A model generated the notes under the pieces. It saw only the letters and a program-made list of their open reading frames with translations, did no database searches and had not been told where the DNA came from. From the NCBI GenBank assembly GCA_009363875.1, contig CM018694.1:4526001-4590000 (forward strand): a DNA stretch of 64,000 nucleotides, written 5' to 3'. Source of the stretch: Mikania micrantha. Taxonomy: Eukaryota > Streptophyta > Magnoliopsida > Asterales > Asteraceae. The stretch's first letter is position 1; each line of letters opens with the position of its first letter. The position numbers and the translations under genes were made by a program. Positions 50,201 to 61,903 of this stretch are shown here, one piece after another.

Positions 50201-51215
50201 GGTTGCCTAAGCATGCAAGATACCTTCATCTATGTATTCCAAGTGTTTGATATCGATTTTTAATAGCGAAATTGAATGAACTCGTGAAAACCCTATAAAA
50301 CCGTATTTAAAATGATGATTTACCTTAGGTTTTGTGGATGAGAACTGGAAATTCTTGTACTTCTGGAATCTACACGATGAGAGGATCGTAGTGACACCAA
50401 AATGGCTTGAATCCGACTCGAAACGTGCGAGATCTTCTAGAGAGAAGTTGAGAGAACAATCCTTGTAGAGAGAGAGAGAAGGTAGACGAGAATGAGAGAG
50501 AGATTGGGTATTGGTGGTGGTTGTTGGAGCCTTAATGGTTCATTAAATGTTTTAGAAAAATACCCGGTCGCTCGGTCTCGTTCGGTTTCGCGTAATAATG
50601 TTGTTTCGCGTAGTTTTCGCGACAAAACGACACGGTTATAAAATTAGAAATCTTTTAACTATTCTAGGTTGTGATTCCTAATAAATTAACTAATATCTTC
50701 TTATTTATAAACAAATTTAAAATATTAATTAACTGTTTAAATCGAAATGTACAGTCGTCGCGCGTATTCGTTCGGATCGTCACCCGCACGAACACGACGA
50801 TAACTATACTTTTCAATCTTGTTTTCTAGTTTTAGAATATCATTCAGAACGTTAAACTTTCAGATATATTCGTACAGATCGTCACCTATACGAATAACCC
50901 GTCCATTTAGCATTCACATAACGATATTCGTGTGTTTTGTTCTTTAAAGCCTCACATACGTTTATACATAATAAGTCCTAAGCAAATAATCACATGATGG
51001 TTCTGTATTGCCAGATAATTATCCGACTCAAGAACCATTGTTCTGAACTGTGTTTCTGTTAAATGTGTCTGAAACTGTTCTATGACAACTCACCATGATA
51101 ATGATAAATGACATGAATATGAAAATTACTGAAATGTGTGTGATTCATACCTGTTTTACTGTTCATGTAATGTAGAGATCACTGTTCCGATTGCGGTTCC
51201 GGCACTGATGTTACA
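47253..51215 (-). repeat. Element 3 5' LTR (3963 bp)
   Basis: Nearly identical to 38346-42372. Open frames at 49430-49808 and 49958-50179 recur in both LTRs but show no homology and are regarded as chance. GTTAA follows at 51216-51220. Confidence 0.95.
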
Positions 51216-51639
51216 GTTAACACTAACTTAATTGGGCTAAGTGTCACTAAAATCCCTAACAAGTAAATAGGGCCGAATGGAGATCGCGACTCATAAGTGT
51301 TAGCCAACTTTAGGGCTAACACTAACACTAACACGCACACAAATCACTACAACATATACTTATAACGTACGACAACATGAAACCAATACAGGATCGTGAA
51401 TACAACAGTAAATACTACAAAGAGCGCGCGCATTCCAGTTTAAGCTAAGTCAACCACTTCAAACACAAGGTGAGTTCATTTGTCCCTTTTCAAACATATT
51501 TGTTTTACCTCGGGACTAAGAAGCATGTTATACACTTTAAACAAGTATTGAAATGTTTTATAAATGCTCTTACACTTATTTATAATACTAATGCTTATGC
51601 TTGTTACACTTGTTGTGAAAACTAGAAGTTAAGACTTGG

Positions 51640-51860
51640 ACATAAATGCTAATGTTATATGCTACATGCTCAAACTATGTGCTCATGCTATGAACTTTAT
51701 GCTCAAACTACATGCTATTGCTAATGCTATAAGCTACATGTTAAACTAAAAGCTAATACTACATGCTAATGCTACAAGCTATATGTTGAACTACATGCTA
51801 ATGTGAAGGTGATAAACTATATGCTAATACAGGATGCTAAATGCTAAAAGCTATGATTAT
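51640..51860. repeat. Degenerate ATGCTA repeats in LTR4
   Basis: Irregular repeats of ATGCTAATGCTA and CTACATGCTA lie directly before the longer 60-bp array. Confidence 0.7.
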
Positions 51861-51869
51861 ATGCTAAAT

Positions 51870-52330
51870 GCTAAGCTTGTATCTATGCATGAGATACATA
51901 AATGCCAAACTATGCTATTGCAAGCTGGTATCTATGCATGAGATACGTGTAAGCTAAACTATGCAAATGCAAAGCTTTTATCTATATATGAGATACGTAA
52001 ATGCCAAACTATGCTAGAGCAAGGCTTGTATCTGCATATATGAGATATGTGAATGCTAAACTATGTGTGTGCACAACTTGTGTCTATATATGAGATACGA
52101 AAATGCCAAACTATGCTAGAGCAAAGCTTGTATCTACATATATGAGATACGTAAACGCTAAACTATTCTGATGCTAAGCTAACATCAATTCATGAGATAC
52201 GTAATGGCTAAACTATGCTAGAGCAAAGCTTGTATCTAGTCATGGGCTACGTAAATGCTAAACTATGCTAGAGCAAAGCTTGTACCCATGCATGAGATTG
52301 GTGAAAGCTAAACTATGATTTATGAAACCA
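51870..52330 (+). repeat. 60-bp minisatellite with conserved hairpin in LTR4
   Basis: About eight diverged units carry TATCTATGCATGAGATACG, AACTATGCTAGAGCAAAG and CTTG. The first part forms a small hairpin (GTATCT with AGATAC) kept in most units. Confidence 0.85.
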
Positions 52331-52481
52331 TTATCCTTGTACAACATACTTAAAAGCTAATATACGCGAATGCTATAAACTTGTAAACCTTTAACAGTAT
52401 GCAAAAGCTATGATGAAGACGAAATTGGGTTGTAGGTAAAACGCTTAATTATCATTAACAACAGTGTCATATGTGGATTAG

Positions 52482-52560
52482 TATGTGGTGGGATGGCGTC
52501 TGGGCGGGTTGTAGGCTCGACCCTTTCATATGCCCTATATATAAGCATACCGATTTGGAT
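52482..52560 (+). other. Shared GGTGGGAYGGCGTC...CCCTATATATAAGC module (LTR4 copy)
   Basis: About 75 bases begin GTGGTGGGATGGCGTC and end ATGCCCTATATATAAGC. The same module in the same order is found at 53456-53527 (plus), and on the minus strand at 15456-15535, 19351-19447, 24103-24182, 38891-38965, 47732-47806 and 60913-60982, with a partial copy at 19871-19930. Its TATATATAAG core could act as a second promoter. The role is unknown. Confidence 0.7.
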
Positions 52561-54110
52561 ATTACATGTGGTGTTAATGAGGTTAAGGTTTTACTGAAAG
52601 AGGTTTGCTAAAGCTATTTTTCAACTATTAAACTATATGAACTCACCAACCATTGTGTTGACTTTGTTTTTCTTACATGCTTTCTCAGGTGATGTACAGG
52701 AGTAGACTAAGGCTCAGGATTGCATGCTAGGATGCCCAGTTAGAGGTCCTAGTAGACTTTTGGAAAGAACATATTTTGTTATTAATGCGAGTCACTTTTG
52801 ATATCTTGTACATATACAAGATAGAAACAATTGATTCTTTTGATAGGTTTACGTAGTTAAATTATCAAACATTGACAGTTGTAATTTAACTCTGTAATCC
52901 TAGTTTAATGCTTTATTGTGCTTTAGTTATTCTCAATGTTGATGCTATGTAAACAATCTGATCATCACGATTATCACTCACGATATCGGGCCCCGGGAAC
53001 CTTCCGCCTGACGGGGAAGTCGATCCGTCCCGCCGGCTCGGGGTGTGACAGTATACCTTCTAAAATCGATCAAATCCAGCTGGGGATGAGCTGTATACGC
53101 GTGAAATGGAGTTCGGGTTGATGATGGGTTTGAAATGGGTCGTGGGGTGATCCATGTTACATCCTTGTATTTCAGGTATGTCCGTACATATTTAAATGTG
53201 TATTGATAAAACCTGATATGATAATTTAATAATTTTGACTTATTTGATGGTACTATCACTGGTATACATTGATTAGAACATATTATCACTATGCATAAAC
53301 CAGGGAAAGTTGGTTTGAAATATAACCAGACAAAACCACAGTGTTTATTACAGTTGAATTAATTATGAAATGAATTTATTTTGGTTTGAATGGTTGGAGG
53401 TTATTGGTCTGGTCACTAAATATAGTCAAGGACACATGGTCATGGTTTATTAAAATGGTGGTGGGACGGCGGCTGGATCGATTGCGACCGACTCCTACGT
53501 ATGCCCTATACATAAACTTATTTCGGTCTATCATGGATGTGTCAGTGATATGATTTAGTGGGGTTGGATGGGGAATTTGTAATTGATGAACATAATTAAT
53601 AAAATAATGAAAGCCTTATTTAAAATAATTACGCGAAGGTGAGATTACGAATATAAATTTAAACGCGAATATTATTTCAGAAATTTTAACTTAATAATGT
53701 ATTCGAGTGGGTGACGATTCACACGAGTATAATTATTAGGAATAATATACTGAAACGATATTCTATAAATCGTAAATCGAATCGAAATACGATACGAACG
53801 ATGGATTCGAAAATATGACGATCTTTACGAATTCGTACGTGAGTAACGCGTTTCGATGAGATAACCGAAATAATAATTTTACGATAATAAACTAAGAAAA
53901 AGAAATTAAAAACGTTTATTGGGAATTACGGCCTTGAACAAAAATAAATAAAATCATTTTATAAAACGAATTTAATTAAAACCATTTTGTTAAACGAAAT
54001 TTCGTTATTAAATGTTTCGTGTTTTAAAATATATTTTAAGTGAAAAACCGAGTTTATTAAACGTATTAAAGCGAAATAAATGGAACCGAGCACGCAGAAT
54101 GATTACGGGG

Positions 54111-54116
54111 TATAAA
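54111..54116 (+). promoter_or_regulatory. LTR7 TATA box
   Basis: TATAAA in GGGGTATAAAATGG is followed 20-100 bases later by CT-rich sequence, as in the other LTR promoters here. Confidence 0.55.
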
Positions 54117-54489
54117 ATGGTGGGATTCCTTCTTCTCCTTCATTTCTCAAGCCTCTTTTTCTCACTAAAAACACATTTCTGGCCATATACTCTCTCTCTA
54201 ACTTCTCTCTAGCCTAACTTCCTCATTTCTCAACCGATTTGGGTGATTATTGGCTCTAAACGACCGTATAATCGAGTAGATCGTGAACCCAGAAGAATTT
54301 CCAGCTTTTGATCGATTTTTGAAGGTAAAAGAAGTGTTTTACTTTTCGGGTTTTGGTGAAAACTTCACTCAGACATGGCTGCCAACTTTCAAACGATTTT
54401 AATGCTTAAGCCTTTGATTAATCTAGTTGTATAAATGAATTTGGGAGCCATGGATTGACCTGCAACAAAGTGATCAAACATGGTGGCTG

Positions 54490-55260
54490 AAGAAGGAGCC
54501 TATCGATACTGTAAAATCGATGGGAAGGCTATCGAACTTGCTGTTTCGATATTGTTTCCGTCGATATTGATTGAAAGCAAGCAGCCACCGATTCTGTTTA
54601 AGTTAGACATGTTAGTGTCGACCATGGCCATCAAGATTAGCTATCACCGATCTTAAGCCGTCGATAATGATAGGATCGACAGGGAAGGTTCTTCGAACTT
54701 CATCCAGTTTGTCGATATTGAGACCCTTCGATCCTATCAGTCTCGAAGCCCAGGCAAGCTGGTAACCCTCCCTCGTCAATACTGAAGCTGGCAGGGTTTC
54801 ATGATGCATGGTCGATACTAATTATTGCCGAGATTATTCTCCATCGATATTGGTCATCGATATTAGGATGGCCGATACTAGGGTGTTGTCGATTTTGTTA
54901 TCTTCGGCAATGATCATCGGTATCAATATGTCGGGTGCTGATCGATATTATCTGTTGATGATAAGGCCATCGGTTTTTACCGTACCGACATTAAAAATCA
55001 TGGAAAATGGTGGGTCACCGCCACTGTGTAAAAAAAATGATAGCATTATCATCAAACATGTGTAATTTGGCCCACTCTATCAATATAAACTAAACACAAT
55101 ATCTTAAAATTATTATCGGTTGTATAAGCTCAACATGATAATACCGATGTTATGTTAAGCCTGTCGCCATTAGCCACCGAGATTGATAATCTCGATGGTG
55201 GTTCATTACCGATACACAGTCTCGACACTAAAAGTCGAACTTAATGGTATCGATAAGTTG
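54490..55260 (+). repeat. TCGATA motif array in LTR7
   Basis: About 25 copies of TCGATA, TATCGA or near variants such as CCGATACT occur at irregular spacing, in the position of the hexamer array of the other LTRs. Confidence 0.7.
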
Positions 55261-55311
55261 ATTCACACGTGAAACTAACTAACTTAGGAGTAATGTAATA
55301 TGAATGTATGC

Positions 55312-55314
<3 letters not shown>

Positions 55315-55352
<38 letters not shown>
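55315..55352. repeat. (TA)n microsatellite
   Basis: An uninterrupted TA tract of about 35 bases adjoins the Helitron-like terminus. Confidence 0.95.
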
Positions 55353-55353
<1 letters not shown>

Positions 55354-57231
55354 TAGCCGGGAACCCGCGCGATGCGGCGGTAGCAACCTATTTCCATCTT
55401 TATAAATATATATGATAGCTGGCCACATTAGTATACAAAGCTTTAAAATGTTGCATATAACAGCAAACAATCAACCTAGAAGCAATAGTGCCAAAGAAAC
55501 TAAAATATGTGTAATTTGGCAAGTAAATAAAATCAAATAGAATAATCAATAACAACAAACAAGATAAACCTTCATGTCAGACACCAATATGTGAGTCAAT
55601 TCTCATATTTGCCAAGATGGTTAATGGTAAATACCCAAAACAAAACCGTAATCTGTAATCAAGGTTTTGAGCAAGAAATATTAGTGAACTTTACAAATTG
55701 ACAAACCTTCTGCTGCAACATAAAACCATTGCCCTGAGGGACTCTTGTTAATAAATGTTTCACAAATCAAATTACAACATCAGGTAAACCATAAAAAAAT
55801 AAAATAAAAAACTCCAGCATGTCTAAAAAACTAAAAAATTAACTAATAATTGTAATACATTACCTGTAGGAGGCACGTGAACTTTTCAAAACACATAAGT
55901 ATCAATCACATCCAGCTCATTTTCGCCTTCATCACCATATCTTCCCACTTCTGCAAATCAGTGCAATTTTATCGGCATTCAACAAAACCCACAATTCAAG
56001 TCCAAAATCCGTAAATTTTACCAAGAAATCAAAGAAAAAACATAAATTTTTTTCTTCTGTTTTAGCTCATGTGTCATACTTATCTATTCAGCAAGATCTT
56101 CCTCATTCAAACTCCTTTTCAATTTCTCTAAATTTTCTCTCTGGATCAGATTGTTGAAAAGTTCAAATAAATCAATTATTTTGAAAAAGAATGGATCCAT
56201 ATCATAAATCCACTTCCCATGTAAACAAAATAAAGACAGATTACTTGATTGTCAATAGATATTCTCATATCACATAGGATTACTAATTGCCAATTCTATA
56301 CCTATGTGAAGTCCAGCTGTCCTAATTTCAATCGAACAATAGTGGCTTTGGAAACCCACGATTTTAGCAGGTAATGTACTTACCAGATGGGTTTGGGGTC
56401 AAAAATATGATGCAACCCAATAACATTAGAAAATGTAACTGTGTACAACTTTAACCCGTATAAACATTTGATTCTAACAATAACACTAAGATTCAAATCT
56501 CATTTACAAAATCTATTTTCTAAATTGAACCCAATAAAACAAAAACATGCACTACATTTGTGCATTATTAGTAACAAAACATGCACTACAACATACATAA
56601 CAAAAGGCAACCACTAAATAAATGAAAAAAATCCACGAAGCAATCTTATAATGTAGATGAACTAATTTCAAGGAGTAAATGTTAATATGCTGAAAATTTC
56701 CTTTGTGTTAAAAAAGATAAAACAGAAGGCCAATACACTCACCCCGGCAACATATACCCTGTTAAGACTATTCATTACATGAGACCATAAGAATGAGTGA
56801 AAATGTTGATATTATGCATTCCATAACCAATACATGATTACGCCATAGTTGAGTGAGTAGACATACATTTCTTATTAATCACTTATAAACATGATACCAA
56901 GTATAATCATGCACGACATGAAAGACATATGTTTATCATTTATTGCCGAGAGAACTTATTAGCAACCCTTAAATGATGAACTACTCACAACCGTGAATGG
57001 TTTAAGCACAACAGTTGAAGTTCAAAATAAAGGGTTTGAAATAGAAAGAGAGCAAACAAACAAACTTACCCAGTATATTCCCACTATTCAGTAGAGTGAA
57101 GTGTAATAATCCATCTCTGTAATATCAAGGTAGTCACACCACAGAGAATTCTGTGAACTCAACATCCAAAATATTAATCATATGAGCGCATAAAAAGTGT
57201 CTTGGAAATTTAAACTAACATGGAAACTTAC

Positions 57232-57554
57232 TATTCGAGGGGGGAGTGCAAGATCTGTAGCTCTGCCCTTCTTAGTACGCCTTAACAATATGCTTTTCAA
57301 AACCGTATTTTTCAGTAGAATCATAGCTCTTCTACCATTATCACGACACCCTCTATTTGCAATGGGATTAGCAATATACTGTTTTGAACAATAAAACACA
57401 TTAAGTGATTAAACCCCATAGTTGGAACAATCAATAATCTCAAAGCATAACTCACTTTGTTCCACCAACAAAAGTTCCTCACTGATTTTTGAGGGCAATC
57501 AGGACATGATGAATTTGAATTGCAGTCCACCGAAGATAAAAGATCAAGAAAGTA
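57232..57554 (-). pseudogene. RAD16-like SNF2 helicase fragment (two exons)
   Basis: Two adjoining exons are readable on the minus strand. Exon 57456-57554 encodes 33 residues ending CPDCPQKSVRNFCWWNK and is flanked by AG and GTGAG. Exon 57232-57378 encodes 49 residues including GRRAMILLKNTVLKSILLRR and GRATDLALPPRI and is flanked by CAG and GTAAGT. These match the segment of plant RAD16-type SNF2/RING ATPases just after the N-terminal helicase lobe. The 77-base intron and both reading frames are intact. The remaining gene (RING finger, C-terminal helicase lobe) was not found nearby. A gene fragment captured by the Helitron is the favoured reading; a relic of a host gene is possible. Confidence 0.7.
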
Positions 57555-57839
57555 CTGGAATTGCATAAAACATGTGCCATGAATAGAGATGCTTATCTAA
57601 CTCAAAAAATATAGCCTCATACTAAGAACGTTTCACATTATTTGGATAATCGAAGCATAACCAAAGCAACAAAATGCATATAAAGAGGGTTAAGTACATC
57701 TACACATATAAATTTTATTACAGCTAATACATCAAATAATTAACTGGATTCATTTGCCACTTCTTAGAATCCTAAAACAAGTAAACCGTTTTATGGTCTA
57801 AGAATTTTTATTTCATAAATTCCTACGAGTTTTACTAAG

Positions 57840-58162
57840 TTAAAACCTATATTCATTGTTTGACTCTTGTCTCTTGGTAAAGAAACCATCAGATGCCACC
57901 ATGGTGGCTACAATGGGCCGCACAACCAACATCAATATAGCCATTAATGCTACTGCTCCCAACTCCACAACAGTATTAAGCTGAAGAGAATGACATGATG
58001 AGCTTATGTGTGTCCCAAAACATCTGTTGTATATCTTTCTATCTACGTAAAACTGCAAAAATACTTAGGTTGGTTGCAACTTACCAAGCTAAAACTGTTG
58101 ACATTGAGATCAACACCAATGATCCTTGAAGAACCTTCAATTCTTGCACCTTCATCAGCCTG
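57840..58162 (-). other. Possible further captured exons, unidentified
   Basis: On the minus strand a 75-base open segment (58085-58159) is flanked by ATCAG and GTAAGT. It encodes 25 residues containing EGSSRIIGVDLNVNS. A second open segment below 57979 begins after CTTCAG with LNTVVELGAVALMAILMLVV, which looks like a membrane segment. I do not recognise either, and they do not resemble RAD16. They may come from a different gene. Confidence 0.35.
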
Positions 58163-59223
58163 ATCACAAAGAGGCCATTAGCATTTCAATAATCACATGG
58201 TAAAATTCAACAAAACTTACAGCATGTCCCACAAATTTCAATCAAAAATCAATCCAATTTTAACATAGAAAAATAAAAATGCACAAAAATGCTAAACAAA
58301 TACTACATTGTAGTGAATGAATAGGACTTGTAATTTCGGTACAATTTTTTTCTAAAGAATCAAAAACAATTGAATAAAAAAACAAATTATATGCATCAAT
58401 TCAAACAGGTTAACACATTCAAGTGAGTTAAAACTCAAGTAGCTTACTTACAAGGAGCAAATTTCAAATAACAGATTCAAATAAGCATAAGCCTAATTCC
58501 ATAAAAATTCAAATAACATATTTGGAATTCAGGTTTCAAACCCTAGGTTCAAATAAACATAAATTGAACTCAAATAAAAAGTTTTCAACAAACCCTCGGT
58601 TCACGAAAAACTAACCAAAAAAGATGAACAAGACTAGACAACTTTATACTTGCATTGACAGTTAAACTAACATATTTGTGCTTTACCATGAGCAGCAAAC
58701 ATTTTATACGTACCATCAAGTACTTCCCCAAAACGGTAACTTGTAAGATGAACATAATGCATATTTTAGATCTAAATTGACAAATACAATATAACATAGG
58801 AAAAATAGTCCATTAAGATACTTACCTAAGTAACTTTCTGCATCATCCTAATTATTCAGAAGGCTACTTCTCTAAACAGTCAAACCATCACCTTTTCCCT
58901 GCAGGCAATACCAGCTAAGCATGAAACAAATTTTTGTACAAAATATTTTTAATTCATTATTAAATTTCAATAGAAAATAATAACATGTAACTTACATATT
59001 TTAGCACGCCAACTAGTATGCATCTGATATAACATGGCTCTGTTGTGCTCAAAGTTTCCATTAAAGCATGTAATTGTTGCTGCAATTTTTATCCCAATAA
59101 AGGATAAAAGTTCATAATATTAAATTATGAGTTAAAGTTTTAAATTTAGTTATATTAAAGGAGGTACCAATGGAAGATAATTTGGGTTACTTAAATGAAT
59201 CCTCTAAAGGTGGGAAAATATTT

Positions 59224-60421
59224 TGTAACATCAGTGCCGGAATCGTACCGGAACAGTAATCAGGTACGAACTATATACATTTCAGTATATTTCATATTCA
59301 TATCAATTATCATTACCATTTGGTGTTATCATATAGCAAACTCAGAACTATTTTAGAGAAACAAAGTTCATAACTATGGTTCATTAGTCAGATAATTATC
59401 TGGCAACACAGAACCATCATGGGATTATTTGTTAGGATTTATTATGTATAAATGTATGTGAGGCTTTACAGAACAAAACAACACGGATGTCGTTACGTGA
59501 ATGCTAAATTGACGGATTATTCGTATAGGTGACGATCTGTACGAATAAATCTGAAAGTTTAACGTTCTGAATGATATCCGGTAATTAGAAAACAATTTTG
59601 GAAAGTATAGTTATTTTCATGTTCGTACGAGTGACGATTCGAACGAATACGCGCGATAACCGTACGGTCTGATTTTAAACAGTAAAATTAATAAATTTTT
59701 AAAATAAACAAAAGATATATAGTTAATTTACTAGGAATAACCACTGAGAATAATTTTATAAATCTTATTTTTATAAACCGTGTCGTTTCGTCGCGGAAAT
59801 CACAAGAAACCGCTATTATACGCCAAACCGATCGAAACCGAACTTACCCGGGTATTTTCTAAGCATTAAATGGGGTCATTAAACCCCACCAACCAAGAAT
59901 TCACCCCCAAATTCGTCCCTCTCATTTTTCACACAAACTCTCTCTCTCTAAACTCTAAATCAACTTCTCTCTAAGATTTCAAGCTCGTTTCTTGTTGGAT
60001 TCAAGAGTGTTTGGTGTCAAAACGATCCTATCATCACGTAGATTGCAGAAGTACAAGAATTTTTAGCTTCCAACCATAGAAATTGAGGTAAATCTTGATC
60101 TTATTTTCGGTTTAGAGTGTTTCACGAGTCCTTGTAGTTATTGCTATGATAATCGATTTTAAACACTCAATAACTTGCAGATAAGCCATGGTTAACAACT
60201 AGAAAACCCTAGAGATCGATTTGTAACAGGTTGGAATCGTTGGGGAAGAGAATGATTGCAGGTTCGCGAGTGAAAGCAGACGCACGAACCTAGGATTTCC
60301 TAGGACCAGCCGAACCTGTTGACACCCTGAATCACGAACCTGTCAACCACCGAACCTCCAAGGGTTTTGGCGAACCTCCTCAATCAAGAACCCAGGAAAC
60401 CATTACTCACGAACCTTACAC
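59224..60421 (+). mobile_element. LTR5, start only, interrupted by LTR6
   Basis: It begins TGTAACATCAGTGCCGGAAT like LTR4, with a CT-rich leader at 59935-59980, AGAAGTACAAG at 60047 and a donor-like TTGAG|GTAAATC at 60088. CGAACC hexamers follow from 60250 until LTR6 begins at 60422. Its right half is presumably beyond the window. Confidence 0.8.
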
Positions 60422-61299
60422 TGTCACACCCCGGGCCGGCGGGGTTGGATCGGAGTCCCCGTCGGGCGGAAGGTTCCCGGGGCGCGATATCGGGTGTGAT
60501 AATCGGGTTGATCAGATTGTTACATAGCATCAATGTTAAGAATCAATAAAGCACGATACAGCATATGAATAGGATTACAAAGTTAAATTACACTGTCAAT
60601 GTTTGATAATTTAACCCGGTAAACCTAACAAAAGAATCAATGTTTTCTATCTTGTAAACTGTACAAGACATCCAAGAACGATTCGTATGATTTACAAAAG
60701 ATGTGCTTTCCAAAATTACTAGGTCCTCTAACTAGGCCACCTAGCATGCAATCCAAAAGCATATGATTAGACCTGTGCGTCACCTGAGAAAGCATGTAAG
60801 AAAACAAAGTCAACACAATGGTTGGTGAGTTCATGTAGTTTGTAAGTTTAAATAGTTTTATCAACACGCCCGTAGGTAAAACCTTAACCTCATTAACTCC
60901 ACATGTAATACCCCGATCGGTATGCTTATATATAGGGAATCCTGAAAGGGTCAAGCCCAGACGCTATCCCACCACATACTAATCAGCATATGACACTGTT
61001 ATTAATGATAATTAAGCCTTTTACCTACCCATCCGTATAGTTTTCCCATCATAGTTTAACACCTGTGTTTGTAAGTTTACCCCATACATCCATAGTATCC
61101 GTGAGTTTGATTGAATGTTACCGGAATAGACAACTAAATGCCCGAAGGAATTCAGTATCAGTCCATACCAGCCCCAGGATTTACGTGTAACTTAGGGGGA
61201 GATAAGGGCTACTCATGATGACACAAAGTCATCTAAGATTCACCAATACCGTCCTAGTCACTGATCACCTGAGTAAATAGTTTATGGGAAACACTGCAT

Positions 61300-61545
61300 G
61301 GCAAGCACTGAGAGGCCATCAGTCCATTTCCTCGATAAGACTATGAAGAACACATGAAGGCAAGCACTGAGAGACCAACTATTGTTCTTCAAGTCCCGGC
61401 TAGGAGAACACCTGAAGGCAAGCACTGAGAGACCAACTATTGTTCTTCCGTAGCCTATAGTTTTAGCATACAAAGAGTCCAGCATTTACGTAACTTGTGC
61501 ACAAGAACTAGCTTTACAACCGGTAAGGCAAGCACTGAGAGGCCA
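61300..61545. repeat. Spaced repeats GGCAAGCACTGAGAGRCCA
   Basis: Four 19-base copies lie at 61300, 61359, 61417 and 61527. The inner two share further flanking sequence (AACTATTGTTCTTC), so they derive from a roughly 58-bp tandem unit. Confidence 0.9.
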
Positions 61546-61903
61546 AACCGTTGTTTGAGCATGGCAATCATATAGCATTCAAGAGTTTATAGTATTCATA
61601 GATTCAAGTATCCAAAGTATATGTATGTATGTATGCATGTAGTATCCCCATAGTCTTATAGAGTCATTAGCATCTAGAGTTCACATTAGTTTTTAACATA
61701 AAACCCATGGCATCGTCAAGTAGTGTAACCTTATAGCATTAGTATTAAGCATAACCCGTAGTATTAATTCATAGCATAAACCCGTAGTTTTAGCATTTAG
61801 TTTAACCCATAGCCTTAGTATTCAGCATAACCCATAACATTCGTTTGTAACATGATTCCATAGAATTAGCATCCATAATAGCTTGATCAGATAGTAAATG
61901 CCC

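Larger units (their letters stand above)
38346..51215 (-). mobile_element. Element 3: young, nearly complete Tekay-like chromovirus
   Basis: This 12.9-kb element has LTRs at 38346-42372 and 47253-51215 and a GTTAA target duplication at 38341-38345 and 51216-51220. It lies inside the solo LTR. It has PBS, one gag-pol frame and PPT. The LTRs differ by about six substitutions, two one-base indels and six extra copies of an 11-bp repeat, so insertion was recent (about 0.15% substitutions by eye). One base missing in pol is the only coding defect seen. Confidence 0.95.
37158..52688 (+). other. Predicted leader intron in LTR4 (interrupted by element 3)
   Basis: A donor-like CAAG|GTATGG at 37158 follows AGAAGTACAAC. 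A strong acceptor-like CTTACATGCTTTCTCAG ends at 52688. Without element 3 and one copy of its target duplication the interval is about 2.66 kb. It contains the CGAACC array (37340-37860), the GGCCCA block (37890-38160) and a hairpin minisatellite. Confidence 0.4.
36279..53050 (+). mobile_element. Solo LTR (LTR4), split by element 3
   Basis: The left part (36279-38345) starts TGTAACATCAGTGCCGG. The right part (51221-53050) ends CCGGCTCGGGGTGTGACA. Together they make one LTR of about 3.9 kb. GTATA stands directly on both sides (36274-36278 and 53051-53055), a perfect target duplication. With no internal region, that is the signature of a solo LTR left by LTR-LTR recombination. It is related to the LTRs of element 3, but in opposite orientation. 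Element 3 then inserted into it at GTTAA. Confidence 0.9.
53155..55350 (+). mobile_element. Decayed LTR (LTR7) fragment
   Basis: It starts TGTTACATCC. The landmarks are the shared module (53456-53527), a TATA box TATAAAA at 54111, a CT-rich leader (54115-54215) and a donor-like GAAG|GTAAAA at 54325. A region rich in TCGATA or TATCGA follows (54490-55260), where related LTRs have CGAACC. The 3' end was not found; the sequence runs into a TA tract and a Helitron-like end. Confidence 0.6.
55353..59223 (-). mobile_element. Helitron-like element, 3' end certain, 5' end not fixed
   Basis: Read on the minus strand, the sequence ends CCGCATCGCGCGGGTTCCCGGCTAG followed by T. This has a short GC hairpin (CCGC with GCGG) about ten bases before a terminal CTAG, the classic Helitron 3' signature (hairpin plus CTRR, insertion before T). 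The body to the right carries intron-exon fragments. No Rep/helicase coding was found, so it would be non-autonomous. The right end given here is only the limit set by the next LTR; the TC start was not identified. Confidence 0.5.

Noticed and set aside
57840..58058. Membrane protein gene
   Set aside because: Only one short open segment with a hydrophobic run is seen; kept only as a possible captured exon.
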